The position numbers were made by a program, and so were the translations under genes. A stretch of DNA of 64,000 bases from Iris pallida (lineage: Eukaryota; Streptophyta; Magnoliopsida; Asparagales; Iridaceae), in the NCBI GenBank assembly GCA_029216955.1, contig JANAVB010010791.1, forward strand, positions 3,598,274 to 3,662,273. Direction: 5' to 3'. Shown here piece after piece: positions 21,594-33,069 of the stretch; the stretch's first letter is position 1; each line of letters begins with the position of its first letter. The notes beneath the pieces were generated by a model that saw nothing but the letters and a program-made list of their open reading frames with translations, had not been told where the DNA came from and searched no databases.

Positions 21594-21639
21594 AGACCCC
21601 CTTCAAAGTTTTCAAATTACAAATTTGGAATACTTTGAA
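21594..21639 (-). promoter_or_regulatory. Polypurine tract and hairpin of element A
   Basis: On the minus strand the tract reads CTTTGAAGGGGGTCT next to the 3' LTR. The hairpin arms are 21602-21617 and 21623-21639, with a bulged A at the same position as in B and C, plus one extra bulged C. Confidence 0.75.
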
Positions 21640-21896
21640 TAAGAAGCATAGAGATATGTCAAGCCGCAGGGAGTCTTCAAGTCGCAGGGATTTTTCGAGC
21701 CGCAGAGAGATCTCGAGCCGCAGAGAGACCCCATCAGCCTGCCAGCTGTCACTGCTGCATTTAATTTTCTTGATTTGATTTTGGATTTGGGTTCTCTCTT
21801 CGAGATTAAGTCGACGGTTACGAGGGATAAAATCCCTAAACGTCATCATTATTTTTAATGATCTCGAGAATTGAAGCGGCACTCTTTTAGAATATC

Positions 21897-21904
21897 TATA
21901 AATA
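21897..21904 (+). promoter_or_regulatory. TATA box of element A antisense gene
   Basis: TATAAATA in ATCTATAAATAGGGG, 75 bp before the ATG at 21972, with a CT-rich leader (TTCTCTATTACCTTCTTC) between. The strand is opposite to element A. Confidence 0.8.
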
Positions 21905-21971
21905 GGGGTTTCTTTGAAGAGAAAATTTTCTCTATTACCTTCTTCTCTTTCGTCTTCGTCTTCCTGTCTCA

Positions 21972-24900
21972 ATGGCTCCAAAAGCTTCCAAGTCGACTGG
22001 TGTTGCGGCCAAAGGAAAATGACTTGCTTCTCCGTCGAGAGCGACGGGCTCTCCTTTAATTCATTCTGACGTGCACCCCCCTATCAAAGGTAAAGACAGT
22101 GGGAAGACGATGGCCATATCGTATGTTTTATGCACGGGCCTGTGCTATATCGCTTTCTGTGCTTTAAGCTTGGTCGATGCGTGCCCTATCTCAGTTGGAC
22201 CACATGTGTTCTGTATAATAGGGCCGTATAGGCTGAGTCACATAAGCACTGCACATTCGAACCTGAACCGCATAAGTGACCCAGGACTGATCTGCATGAA
22301 TACTGCATAACTGTGCCACATAAGTGTCTCCTGATTGAGCCGTATGGGTGTCTCATGTTTTGAGCCGCAGCAGCACTTCATGATTAAGCCACATAAGTAC
22401 ATCATTACTGAGCCGAATGAATACTGCGTAACTGAGCCGTATAAGTACCTTATGAGAGCCTTATGACTGAGCCGCATGAGCACTTTTTGACTGAGCGGCC
22501 TAAGTGTCTCCCGACTGTGCCGCATGAGCACTGTATGACCTAGCCATATGCGTCTCATGTTTTTTAAGCCGCTATGCCGCATAGGTTCTATTTTAGCTAG
22601 GTCGTATGGCTGAAGGGATGAACTTCTTCTAACTTTTACTTCTTCTCTGTCTTTTGCAGTGAACTTGTCCATAGCTCCATCGGGGGAGCTACTAATAGGA
22701 TATGCCCAATCTGCATTGGGTTTATGTTTTGACCAGATAGTTGAACGCTTATCGACCTAGATTATCCACAATCAACCTGAGGCCAGATTAATGGAGATCA
22801 GGAACCAATCATTTTTTTACTTACTCAGTATGATGAATTTCAGAAAGCTAGGGGACATTCATCTGAAGCCTGCATTCATGTTCGAAGATGCTACAGTTGT
22901 CTCAAACTCCCGCACCCTGGAGCTATTTGAGAACTGGGATTTTCTTTCCAATGGACTATCGATTCATCTTTCTCAGATGGAACGCCACTTTTCTCTGTCA
23001 AGTTTCAATATGGTGCCTATCAAGAGGAGAATGGCGGACCCCATAACTCAGGATCGGCAAACAATCTTCGTAGGCTATATTCATTATAATAGACGAGTGC
23101 GGTCAGCGGTCCCGACCAGGGAGTCGGTCAGTTGTTTTGTCGTCGGGCTAACCCCTGGTAGTTTTATAAATGACCTGAGGTCCAATAATCGATTCTCTGA
23201 GGCCGACACTTTCTTGAACCAAATTGCCCGTAAAGGATCATATCCTTCGGGTGGACTGTCACTGCAGAATTGGATGTGTCGTTCCCCTCCATGGGTCAAC
23301 TTGACGCTCTGGATTCTGTCGACTTATAGGGATACTTTACAGCAGCTCGGCCTCTACTATGCCATAAGGGGCACTTGCTATGGCCTTCCTATGAACGCAA
23401 AGTTGTTCATAGCACTCCTTGAGATGTATAATCGTCGTACGGGGACCTTTTATACACCTGCTGGGGAGATGGGGCTCGCCCTTCACGATATACATGACGT
23501 CTCCAAGTTACCCTGGGGAGATGAAGTTTATGAAGAGTATACTCCCATGAATAAGGGGTTTGAGGAATTAGAGCGGCGGTTTTCCGGGTTCCTTGCTATT
23601 TATCGGGAGGTGTTATGTCATCATAGCACTTGTCAACAAATATCAAAGAAGAAGGATAAAAGTTCTGAGGGGACCCTTCCTCACACCAAGGCCTGGGTCA
23701 GTTACTTGTTCGACCTTGGTACCTCGGGCCGAGTTGTCCCTCGGAGCCCTCAGATTCATGCAGGAGTGGATGTTCAGGTGCAAAGTGCCAAGAGGACCAA
23801 AGCTTCTGGTGACAGATTCGGAAGCCAGTCTGACACATTCAGCTACTTATATCACGATACGCAACCCTTGTCCAATAAGGCCATCTTGGCTGGATTTCTG
23901 ATGGTATGGTTGAGGATCTGTGTTGTCTCGGGGGGTGCTGGTTCGATTGAGAGAATCAGTCGTAACCTAATCCTCCTTGATGTCAAGTTGGTTTTCGGAG
24001 GTAGGCTAGCTCTACTCCCAGCTATGATGTGTAGCATCTATCGGGGTCTTCGTAACTTTACAGCCAGAACTATAGCTCATGACGTTATAAAGGATTTCAA
24101 TCGAATTGAGCTACCCTACCACTATCTGATGGGGTGGCTACTAATGCACTGCCCCTCTCTAATGTGCACTGGTCCATAGGGGAGTGCGACAATTAATGAT
24201 GCATTCATCTATCAGTATCATGATATGCCTTGGACCTGTTTGACCATGTTCGAATGCCGTGTTGCGCTTATACGGGTGGACAGCTACTCCTTCTTTGTGT
24301 CAGTCCCGTCTTTCACTGATGAGGAAATGAGGCATCTTTATCTTGATGGCAGTATCGTGCCCTAGATTTTATCCGAGAAGATGTTTCACTGGTTACAGAA
24401 TATTTGTCCTGCACATCTGGTGCACCGCAACCGTAACGTTGCCTTCTTGGAACCTTACTTGCCCAGCCGGTACTCTAGACAATTCGGGTACTGCAAGTTG
24501 TTTTTGGATAACCCGAGTCCCTGTTTGGGTTATGAAGGCGGCGTCCTAGATGGTATCCGGGCCTGGCATTACTACAGTGCTGTCTGCACTTAAACCATCT
24601 TCTCTCTTTCTGATACCGGGGGTATGGTGCGCATCTCGTATATGGCAGTACTCTAACAACGTCTCTGTGAATGGGCCTCCCCATGACTTCGATACGAGTA
24701 CCAGTTTCATAATCGGTACTAAGCTGGCAGAAAAGCACGAGGAGTCCAAAAAGAGGAACAGGACAGGGAAGGCGAAGACTGTTGAAATCTCTGACTCCGA
24801 TTTTACTGATACGAAAGAGGAGGATGAATATAACAATCTGTTGCCCCCTGTAAGTATTTCGATGATGCGCTTGCCTTCTCTTGTGCTGAGTCCTTCGCCT

Positions 24901-26614
24901 AAGCGAAGTAAGCGCGGACCTTCCGTTACTAATAGGCCTCGTTCTCAAAAATGGGTTGCGTTTAGGAATCGGGGTTCCGACCTCACGAAAGAGGGCAGTG
25001 ATGCCGAGACCCTTCCGGAGGCAAGTTTCATTCCAGCCGACCACCCTGTTATTTTTGGGATTTTATCTTATTGTCTCTCCTTCTTTCCTTTATGCAGTCT
25101 TTGGAGGACCCAAACTCTCCGGAGCCCGATGCTGCCTTCGAGACTCCTCCAGTTATGGGCACCCTGGTCGAAGAGGGTGTTAGTCTTACAGAATCGAATA
25201 TCAAGGCTGCAGGGTCTCAGTTGGTCACAACCAACCCAGCTTCACCTTCTTTTGGATTGATCGAGGCTGGAGTGACAGATGTAGGTGATTTGGATATTGC
25301 TGTAGAGGAGGATATGGGGGCAGTGGGAGGAATCATGACTGTCCAGAGCGAGTCGCGGTCTCCACCGCCCTCCCCTGGTAAGCTATGTCACATTCTTACC
25401 GACAAGGAGGTTCATTCGCTCATTCTTTATATCCTTCGAGTCAAGCTGATTGTTGGTTGTTCCGGACCTACCTTTCTACTAACGACGGTGGATATGAATG
25501 CAGAGGAGGATATAGCGGACGACGTCGGGGTGGACCTCTTGCTGAAGAGAAGAAATGGACCTTCCCTCCTTCAAATAGAAAAGAACCCTGCTGAGCCGAG
25601 TTCAGAGCCGCTTATACCAGAACTACCAATGGTAGAGGCGGTGGTTCCTATACCAGCATCGGTGGATGCAGGGTTGATTGAAGCTGCCTCTTCCCCGGAG
25701 ACTGAACTCTCCACTTTACCTAGTCTTCGGCTTCTTCGGGCTGCAGAAGAGGAGATCGCTGCTGTGCGGGAGTCTCGTCGCTCGGAGTTTTTTTCCCTTC
25801 TGACAGGGTCTTCAAGCTCCGCTATGCCTTCTTCTCACACACCTTCAGGTTCCTTGGCTGATATTCCTTCGACGCCGTCATCTTTGGAAAATCTAGACGA
25901 ATCGTCGAGGTATATAGTTGAGAGCTTCTACCGTCATCTAAAACGAGGGGTTGAAGCTACTTCAATGAGAGAGACTTTATTTGCCGTGGCCCGTCACTGT
26001 GCCCAAGGCCAGATTAGCCTGCTGAAGACGCTTTCAGGTGGAGAAGGGGTGGCCGTCCTTCTTGAGCACAAGCTGGCAGAGGCTAATCAGTGCCTAATCT
26101 AGTTGCAGAAACTGCAACAAGTCGATATGTCTGCTGCGGTGGAGCAGGAGCGTGCTTTCCTTATAAAAGTAGTAGAAAAGGTGAAGGCTGTTCAAGAGAC
26201 GACCAAGTCCACTTTGGAGAAGGATCTCCAGAAGCTGTCTCTTAAATATGACAAGCTGAGTCGATAGGGAGAGATTTGCTTGACTAGCGAAAAGACCACC
26301 GCTCGTGCTATGATCGAAACTAATGAACAGCTCCTCCAGCTCCAAGCTAGGCTGACATCTCTGGGGACTGAGCTCCAAGCCACTCGTCAAGAGAGAGAGA
26401 GAAGATATGTAAGGAGACTGATGAGGTCATATGAACTTCTGTCGCTCTAGAAGGTGCACTGAAGAAACTAGAGGAAGACTGGCGGGCTCATGCACATCTT
26501 GAGGATGCTGAAGAGCTATCCCAGGAAGCTGAACGCCGAGCCAGACTGAGAATTGAGCACTCAACTGTACAGCTAGAAGACGTTCTCTTCAAGCTATGTG
26601 TTGCTGATGAGTAG
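21972..26614 (+). pseudogene. Element A antisense gene: PMD-like protein with coiled-coil tail, decayed
   Basis: Plus strand, opposite to its host element. Exon 1 is 21972-22089 (Met-Ala-Pro-Lys-Ala-Ser-Lys; early TGA at 22020). Intron 22090-22659, then a large exon from 22660. The core 23380-24580 resembles the plant mobile domain: FYTPAGEMGLALHDI near 23450, a hydrophobic LAGFL...LVFGGRLALLP block near 23890-24020, and YLPSRYSRQFGY near 24470, like the Arg-Gln-Phe-Gly end motif of PMD proteins. After it come Ser/Glu-rich linkers with likely small introns (acceptor near 25095) and a C-terminal coiled coil with ALKKLEEDWRAHAHL, stop 26612-26614. Stops at 24177 and 24363 and frameshifts near 24.6 and 26.1-26.4 kb make it a pseudogene. 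Function unknown. Confidence 0.75.
22090..22659 (+). other. First intron of element A antisense gene, rich in GCCGCAT variants
   Basis: Donor AAAG/GTAAAG at 22089/22090 and acceptor TTTTGCAG at 22659 fit. Between them are many GAGCCGCAT, GAGCCGTAT and GCCATAT variants (about 22220-22600), the keyword motif of the A/B LTRs, mostly in one orientation and spaced about 25-30 bp. Confidence 0.6.
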
Positions 26615-27416
26615 TAGACTTTCCTTCCCCCTCTCTTTTTTTTTGTAGTTTTGTGAATGTAAAGAATATCCCCTTGGAGGGGACTTTTTGTGGACCTATT
26701 GCCCTTTTGTGTATTTGGAAATGCGAGCAAATAGATTTGAACGATATTTTGTAGACCTACTACTCTTTGGTACACCGATGGTGCGAGTAATAGATTAGGA
26801 TAACTTTTATGGACTTATTACCTTTTTTGTGTACTAGCGATGTGAGTACTGATAATAAGTGGGGAGAAGACCAACATATTTACTCAGAGTTAATGAGGAC
26901 GTGGTAAATATGGGTCTGAAGTAGAGCCTCCCTACTCAGAGGTAATGAGGACGTGGTAGGAGTAGGCTTAATAGGGATACACAGAACCACTCGTAGGTGC
27001 TATTAACATGGAAGTTCTATGTATTGGGTGATTTGTTTGTGATGGACGGAAAAACAACTCAGAGGTAATATGGATGTAGTTTTTTTTCCCGTTAGGGAAT
27101 TTTGTGGACCTATTACCCTTTTTGTGCACCGACGGTACGAGTAATAGATTAGGATAAGTTTTATGGACATATTACCCTTCTGCACACCGGTGGTGCGGGT
27201 AATAGATTTTGAAACAAAACCCAACAGAGGTAATATGGACGTGATATATGGTAGTCGAAACATCAAAGCGAAAGTTCAGATGTATCAATATACTTGACTT
27301 GTCACCCGTAGAGATGCAATGCGAGTCCCCTCAGGGGGAAGAACAGAGTGTAAGTTCAGAGGTACCTGATGTACATAACTCGACACTCTAGGTAGTATAT
27401 TATTATTTTTTTCTAA
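26615..27416. repeat. Element A spacer repeats
   Basis: No gene. Repeats of CAGAGGTAATGAGGACGTGG type and of GTGGACCTATTACCCTTTTG type, about 70-110 bp apart (26640-27240), and a segment near 27340-27390 matching B's post-pol repeat inverted. Sits between the ends of the sense gag-protease region and the antisense gene. Confidence 0.7.
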
Positions 27417-30400
27417 TCAGCAACCTCTTCTATCTACGGGGATTACATCATTAGGAGAGGGATTATCCGTCTGTGCCACCAGGTATTGGGCGAGTTCTAC
27501 ATCCTCTTCGGCTATACCCTGCGATCCCAAAGGTTAGGATGCCGTCTTGGGCAACTTGACCACCAAAGTTTGGACTTGTGATATTTGCTTGCCTGAGTAT
27601 GTCGGATCGGTACTTAGTTGCCGGCTCGTCTTGGAAAGACGGGTGACAATTGGCTCGGCAAGGAACTTTGTGTCTTCCGATTGCCTTTGAATAGATTTTG
27701 GCAATCGGATCACCATCGGCCCTATGACGGGCTTTGGCTCTTGACTTTGGGAGTCGGATGACCATTGGTTCCGACTGCGCAGCTTGGACGAGAGAACCGA
27801 GCACCTCTTTATGCAAAGTTGCGACAAGGGGTGCGGCTTTGCCTGGTTTACGGGTCTGGAGATGAATTATCAAGGGTTCCTCTGGCCCTGTGATGGTCTT
27901 CAGTTTGTCAGTGATATACTTCTTAGATTCTTCATATAGACAAGCCTCCGAAGAATAATAAGACTCAACCCCGTTGAAGGGATCGATGTTGGCGAATTCA
28001 GTCTTCACGAAGCCGTGCTTACTGACATACTTTAAGTACTGGTGGAGGGTGGATGGCACGATCATATAGTCATGTATCCACAGACGCCCCAAGAGGATGT
28101 TGTAGGGCGTGTCTACCTCTATGACGTAGCAGGTAACCTCTGTCTTCAGGTCACGAATCTGACATTTCAACCGGATCTTCCCTAGGGGATAGCTCCTTTC
28201 CGAGTTAAAACCACTAATGGTACTGTTGGTCGCCGCTAGCCGATGCATTGGGATGCCAAGAAGTTGGAGCAAGCTTTTCAGGATGATGCTTATTGACGAG
28301 CCAGGGTCGATATGCATCCGATCCACCTTGATGTCGCCTATCTATCCAGTGTAGTATAAGGGCGATCATGTAAATTGGACTTGATCAATATGTCCTGTGG
28401 AGTAAATATGATGTTGGGCTTTGCATCTGTGCCATCGTTGCCCTGTAGATCTGTAGGCGGGTCTTTCCCTAGAGGCTTGACCTGAGCTAAGTAGGCATCA
28501 GTATTTTGGAGTACTTCGCTTAATGCGACACGAAGATCCTTGGAGAGCCTTAGGAGCTCGTACCACGACAACGTTCCTGGTGTATTAGCCAATTGTGCTA
28601 ATATGTCAAAGTTGTAAGGTCTCTCCAGTCCCTGAGGTACTTCATTACAGAGTGGCCTGTCGAAGCGGGTTTCCTTTGGCTTGGACTCATCCGCCAGTAG
28701 AGGCTGAGATGGCCTTGGAACATCAGAGGGTGGCAACGTTGTTGGCTAAGGATCTTCGACTGAACTATCCAGTACGGGCTGGACTTGTGCTCCAGATCGG
28801 GTAACAATGGTCACAGCTTTTTCAGCCTCGGCTGAAATTGTATGGCAGGATCTAGACTTCCTCTCCATTTTTTGTTGGTAGGAGATGACACCTCCCGGGT
28901 AACTTCGGGCACTAAGTCTGGATGTACCGACATGATCTCTCCTCGCGATAAAGTGAGAGGTACCAATCCAGATGTCTGGCTCCGGATGGGTGGAAGATTA
29001 GTAATCTCCATCGTTGCCCGAGGTACAGGTATTACCCCGTCTGGAGTGCTTGTTGGAGAAAAATTGTCGAACTGAATTGACACCATGTTCGCTGCCACGA
29101 TAACCTCTTTAAAGTCTATCGACAGAGCTTTGGAGTTGATAAGACTCTGAATGTACCGCTTTAATTGGAAGCAGTCATGAGTGGAATGATGGACATAGTG
29201 GTGGAAGTGACAATATTTTGGGTCCACTATTTCTGCCCCTCGGGGCTCGCATCTTGGTGGAGGGAGCTGGATCCTAGCCCCTTGCAAGAGCATATCGAAG
29301 ATAGGTTTGACATGACTATCTTCAAATGAGTAATTCACTTTGGGCCACTGACCTACCGTATGTTTTTGTTCGGACTTCTGGGTCGCATCAGCGACCATGG
29401 CCTCTTTGCCCTTATTATCTCGGTTGGAGGTGGCGCCACTATTTTTATTGCTGGAGGTAGAACCAGGACGACTGCCCTTATCTTCTCTATCCGGGATGTG
29501 TAATCCCAATTGGCAAGCCTTCTTTAATTTTGCTTCTGCATTGGTAGCACTTATGAGGAAGGTCGTCCAATCCCTGAACTGATTGTCACCCATCCAGAGG
29601 CTAATTGTGGGGAGCAACTTCTTCTGGCAGATTTCAATCAAGAAGCTCTCGGGTTTGCCTTGGGGCAATCTCATTACGGTTTGGCAAAACCGCTCGATAT
29701 AGTTCCTTGTTAGCTCCCTCTCTCCCTGAACGACGTCCATGAGAGATGACATCGTTATATCATGCCCCACTTCATAGAATCTTTCTAGAAATATGTGCTT
29801 GAAGCCGTCAAAATAATGGATGCAGTTGTCGAAAAGGTTGCAGTACCAGTCGAACGTGATCCCCTCCAATGCTTTGATGAATAATCGCGTGAGGATGACA
29901 TCACTATATGGCAAGTTGTCGGTTGTGACTTCAAAGTAAGTTAGGTACCGACTAGCAGAGGTCTTCCCGTCATAAGAATCGATATGGAGCGGCTTGTACC
30001 GTGGTGGAAAAGGCAGATCTCTCCATGCAACGGGATATGGCTGCCGTATTCTGAGGTCCCGAGAGGAGTCTCGGGCATTGAACATTGCTCGAGGCTCCTG
30101 GACTTCCCTTATTGCCTCCTTGGCCTCTTTTGCAGCTGAAGGAATGGACGCTCCTAAGGGATCATTACCCAAAGGAGGGGCGGTCGTGTTGGAGTCCGCG
30201 TTGACTGCGGGTCCCAAGCTTGTTTGTCTGAGCGTCCTTGCCGATTGGGTTGGCAAGGCAGCTTTGATTTCATCCACGAACTTGACCAAGGACAGGAGCA
30301 TAGCTTCAATTACTTCTAGACGTTGTCGGTCAGTAGATGCCTCATGATCATCGTCGGCCATAAAGACTGTCCGCACGTGGGTAGAGATGGAAGGGACCGT

Positions 30401-32110
30401 AGTAGAGGTACTCTCTGTGTCATACCCCCGTGTCGAGAAATCATTAGAGAATGTCGGAATGTCTTCCTCCTCAGACTCGGAAGGGGTGCTACCCCCTGTA
30501 CAGGAAACCGCATTATGTTGGTGAGGGTGGTGGCCCTCAGGGAAATCCAAGTCTATTGTGCAGTTCTGGGGGACCTCTACCCCCTGTATGTGCTCTTGGT
30601 ACACCGGGTTGTCGCATATATTGAGGGGACTGCTACCTCCAGCGTTATTTACTCTCAAGGAGGTCGAAGGTGCACCCCCGGGTGCTGGAAGTTTCTTTTT
30701 GGATCGAGTGCCTAAATAGACACCCCCTATGGTTATCGGTGGGAACCCTCCAGATGAGGGTCTCTTTGCAATACTGGCCGAGATTGTCGGGCCGGAAGAG
30801 CCCGTCTTCTTTCCTCCCTTGCCAGGAAGAACCTTTTGAGTTGAATTACAGGAGGCGAAAGGAAACTCCTTGTCCCCCGGAATTTGCACCTGTTTCTTGA
30901 GTTGTTGTCGAACAGGTGCTAGCTGTTGTAGTCGTCGAAAAACTGACTGCCGACCTTCAGGTGCTGCTGATTTATCGCAGCAGCAGTTGATGATGACTCG
31001 GGAGCAACGACGTCCCGAGAGGGACTCATTGCATGCCAATGTTGTCACCTTACTTTTGTGAGTAATCACCTCACACAAGTCGGTAGCAAGCTGATCTACC
31101 TTTGCACCAAACTTGTGGACTCGGGTATCCCGAGCGCACGGGTACTTAGGTATCATGTTTGTTCCCTGATCCGTGGCTAGTAAAAGCACTTACACTGGAT
31201 CGTTGGAGGGAGACTTGAAAGACCCACCCTGTCCATTAGCCCTGGGGGACTGGACGCGGGTGGTTTTGTACAACTTTCCATCAGGGGCCCGTGTAACAGT
31301 TAACGGGGCCTGTTGACAGTCAGTAACTTGGACAGTTGACTTGGCTTCTTCAGTCTGCACTGCCCTAGACTTTTTTAACTTAGCACCCGAAGACGCATAG
31401 TAAAAAGAGTCCAGATTGATACATCTTACATTCTCAATGGGTCGCATAGAGTCGGGCCCGCATGAGAGACGGTTGAACACAGAGCTTCTGACAGGGCCGT
31501 ATGAGACATCCTATCTGAGGCCAGGATTGGATGCCGCATGGGCTATCTTCTTGCGGCCAGAACTGGCTTCCGTATAGGCCATCTTCCTGCGGCCAGAGTT
31601 GGCTGCCGCATGAGTTATCTGCCTGCAGCCAGAGTTGGCTGCCGCATGAGTCGTCTGCCTGCGGCCAGAGTTGGCTGTCGAATGGACAGACTGCCCATAT
31701 CTCTTATACGGCTTCTTCTTTGTTCACATGGATTTCCCTTGTGCCCCCAAAAACTCAGCATCGTAGTATTTTTCTCTGCTGAATTTAGGGGCAGTGGGGT
31801 CCTCTGTGGTCGAAAGAAAAGCCGCATGAGAGCTTTGGTCACCGTCTTGGGCTGGAGAATGAGCTTCTTCGAGAACTTGGTCAGGGGCAACAGTTTTGCA
31901 CGCCGACGTCCTGCGAGTCCTCTTTGGTTTGGCTCGTTTCTGTGACGGGCTGGCGCTCCCTTCAGAGAGCAATTCTTCGAAGGCTTGTTAGTCAAAACAA
32001 ACCACAAGCATCTGCTGTGTAGAGCCAAGCTTGGACGCGTCAGATTGCGTCACGAACTTCTCATCAGAAGAGAAGGACGTCCCCAGCAGAGTCTCTATCG
32101 TGTTTGCCAT
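27417..32110 (-). pseudogene. Element A ORF1-gag-protease polyprotein
   Basis: ATG at 32110 inside the LTR end (ATGGCAAACA), as in B. The frame runs to 28811 with a few in-frame stops, including a CAA to TAA-type change after Val-Cys-Phe-Asp near 31990. 31189-28811 is open for 792 codons and covers the N-terminal region, the retrotransposon gag core (FEVTTDNLPYSDV, DWYCNLFDNC, FLERFYEVGHD) and the following linker. Frameshifts occur near 28.8 and 28.35 kb. The protease (about 28326-27900) shows Asp-Pro-Gly-Ser. Downstream, where RT should start, the sequence jumps to the spacer. Useful as the better-preserved gag of this family. Confidence 0.88.
31500..31725 (-). repeat. Coding minisatellite in ORF1 of element A (unit about 36 bp)
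   Basis: About five tandem units encoding Thr-His-Ala-Ala-Ala-Asn-Ser-Gly-Arg-Arg-Gln. Each unit holds an ATGCGGC and a GGCCGC. More homogeneous than its B counterpart. Confidence 0.8.
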
Positions 32111-33069
32111 AAAAAAATTAAAGACATGTATTACAGGAACACTGAAATTGATTACAAACTCGCTTGTACAAAGAAAAGTCTAGAAAGAAATCCTAGGAAA
32201 CAATCTAAGTACAATTGTTTAGTTTTGATTCTGGGGGATGACGGTAGAGGCTCGGAAAAGTGTTATCAACTCTTCCTTACTCCTTGGACTATTTGACGCA
32301 GTCCTTAGCTCTTGAAGGAATTGCTTTTCGAAGGTTGCCAGCCTTTTGCAGGGGTGTAGCACCCTGTTATTTATAGTAGTATGTATGTTGAGCCGTATAG
32401 ATGGCATGTGGCCACGTGGCTAATTAGCACGTGAAGACCCGCTCTTTGGCTGCCATCTGTCGATTTGTTGGGATTTTGCTGCAGCAAATCTGGGTAGTTA
32501 AGACTTGGTCAGCCTGCCACGTGTCCTGTCGTAGGAATCATTTTGAGCCGCATGAGTCTCTCAGTTTTCGACCATGTGGGGTCGTATGAGACTCATGCGG
32601 CTAAGTCTTCCTTCGCCCACATATAGCTTAAGGATTTAAGCCGCATAGATTCTGTATCTTGGCCGCATAAAGCTCATGCGGCTTGGGTCACAGTCACCCT
32701 TGGCCGCATAAAGTTTGGAGACTTTGGGGCCACATATGTTTGATCCGTATAAAGTTTATGCGGCTTAGGTGACACTCCTTCTGGCCGCATGAAAGCGTAT
32801 GAGCCCTGCTTTTTGGTGGCGTCTCATGTCTTATCTTTTTGTCAAAGTGTCAGAGCTGTCTTTTTTGTCAGTTTTGACAGGACTTGTCAGCTTTATTAGA
32901 TGAACTGATCCTCTTGGCCGCATATCTTTCTTCTGTAGTTGGTTGTCGACGGGCCGCATAAGGCACTAAATCTGTCATGCGGCTTTCCTTTATGCGGACC
33001 TGTTTGGCCCAAAGTACATATGCGGCAAATTGTGATCCGCATAAACCCTATATTTTTTATGCTTCTACA
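32101..33069 (-). repeat. Element A 5' LTR (969 bp), intact
   Basis: On the minus strand it starts TGTAGAAGCATA, the same first 12 bases as LTR B, and ends GGCAAACA. TATA box CTATAAATAA (minus) at 32376-32367. Contains the uninterrupted GACCT site where B inserted in the sister LTR. GCCGCAT/ATGCGGC motifs throughout 32545-33030. Confidence 0.95.

Larger units (their letters stand above)
6858..33069 (-). mobile_element. Element A: Tat-lineage Ty3/gypsy retrotransposon lacking RT-RNase H-integrase
   Basis: Bounded by related LTRs (left 6858-7781 plus 21526-21593; right 32101-33069) and GTGAG duplications. Orientation is minus, so the 5' LTR is on the right. Without nested element B it is about 12.5 kb. 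Order on the minus strand: 5' LTR, ORF1/gag and protease (32110-27417), repeat spacer (27416-26615), then an antisense gene on the plus strand (21972-26614), polypurine tract and 3' LTR. No RT, RNase H or integrase residues are present. The sequence passes from the Asp-Val-Ile-Pro linker after protease straight into the post-integrase spacer. It looks non-autonomous; element B is a plausible helper type. Confidence 0.9.

Noticed and set aside
24546..25044. Minus-strand ORFs across element A's antisense gene
   Set aside because: They oppose a coding frame supported by homology between A and C.
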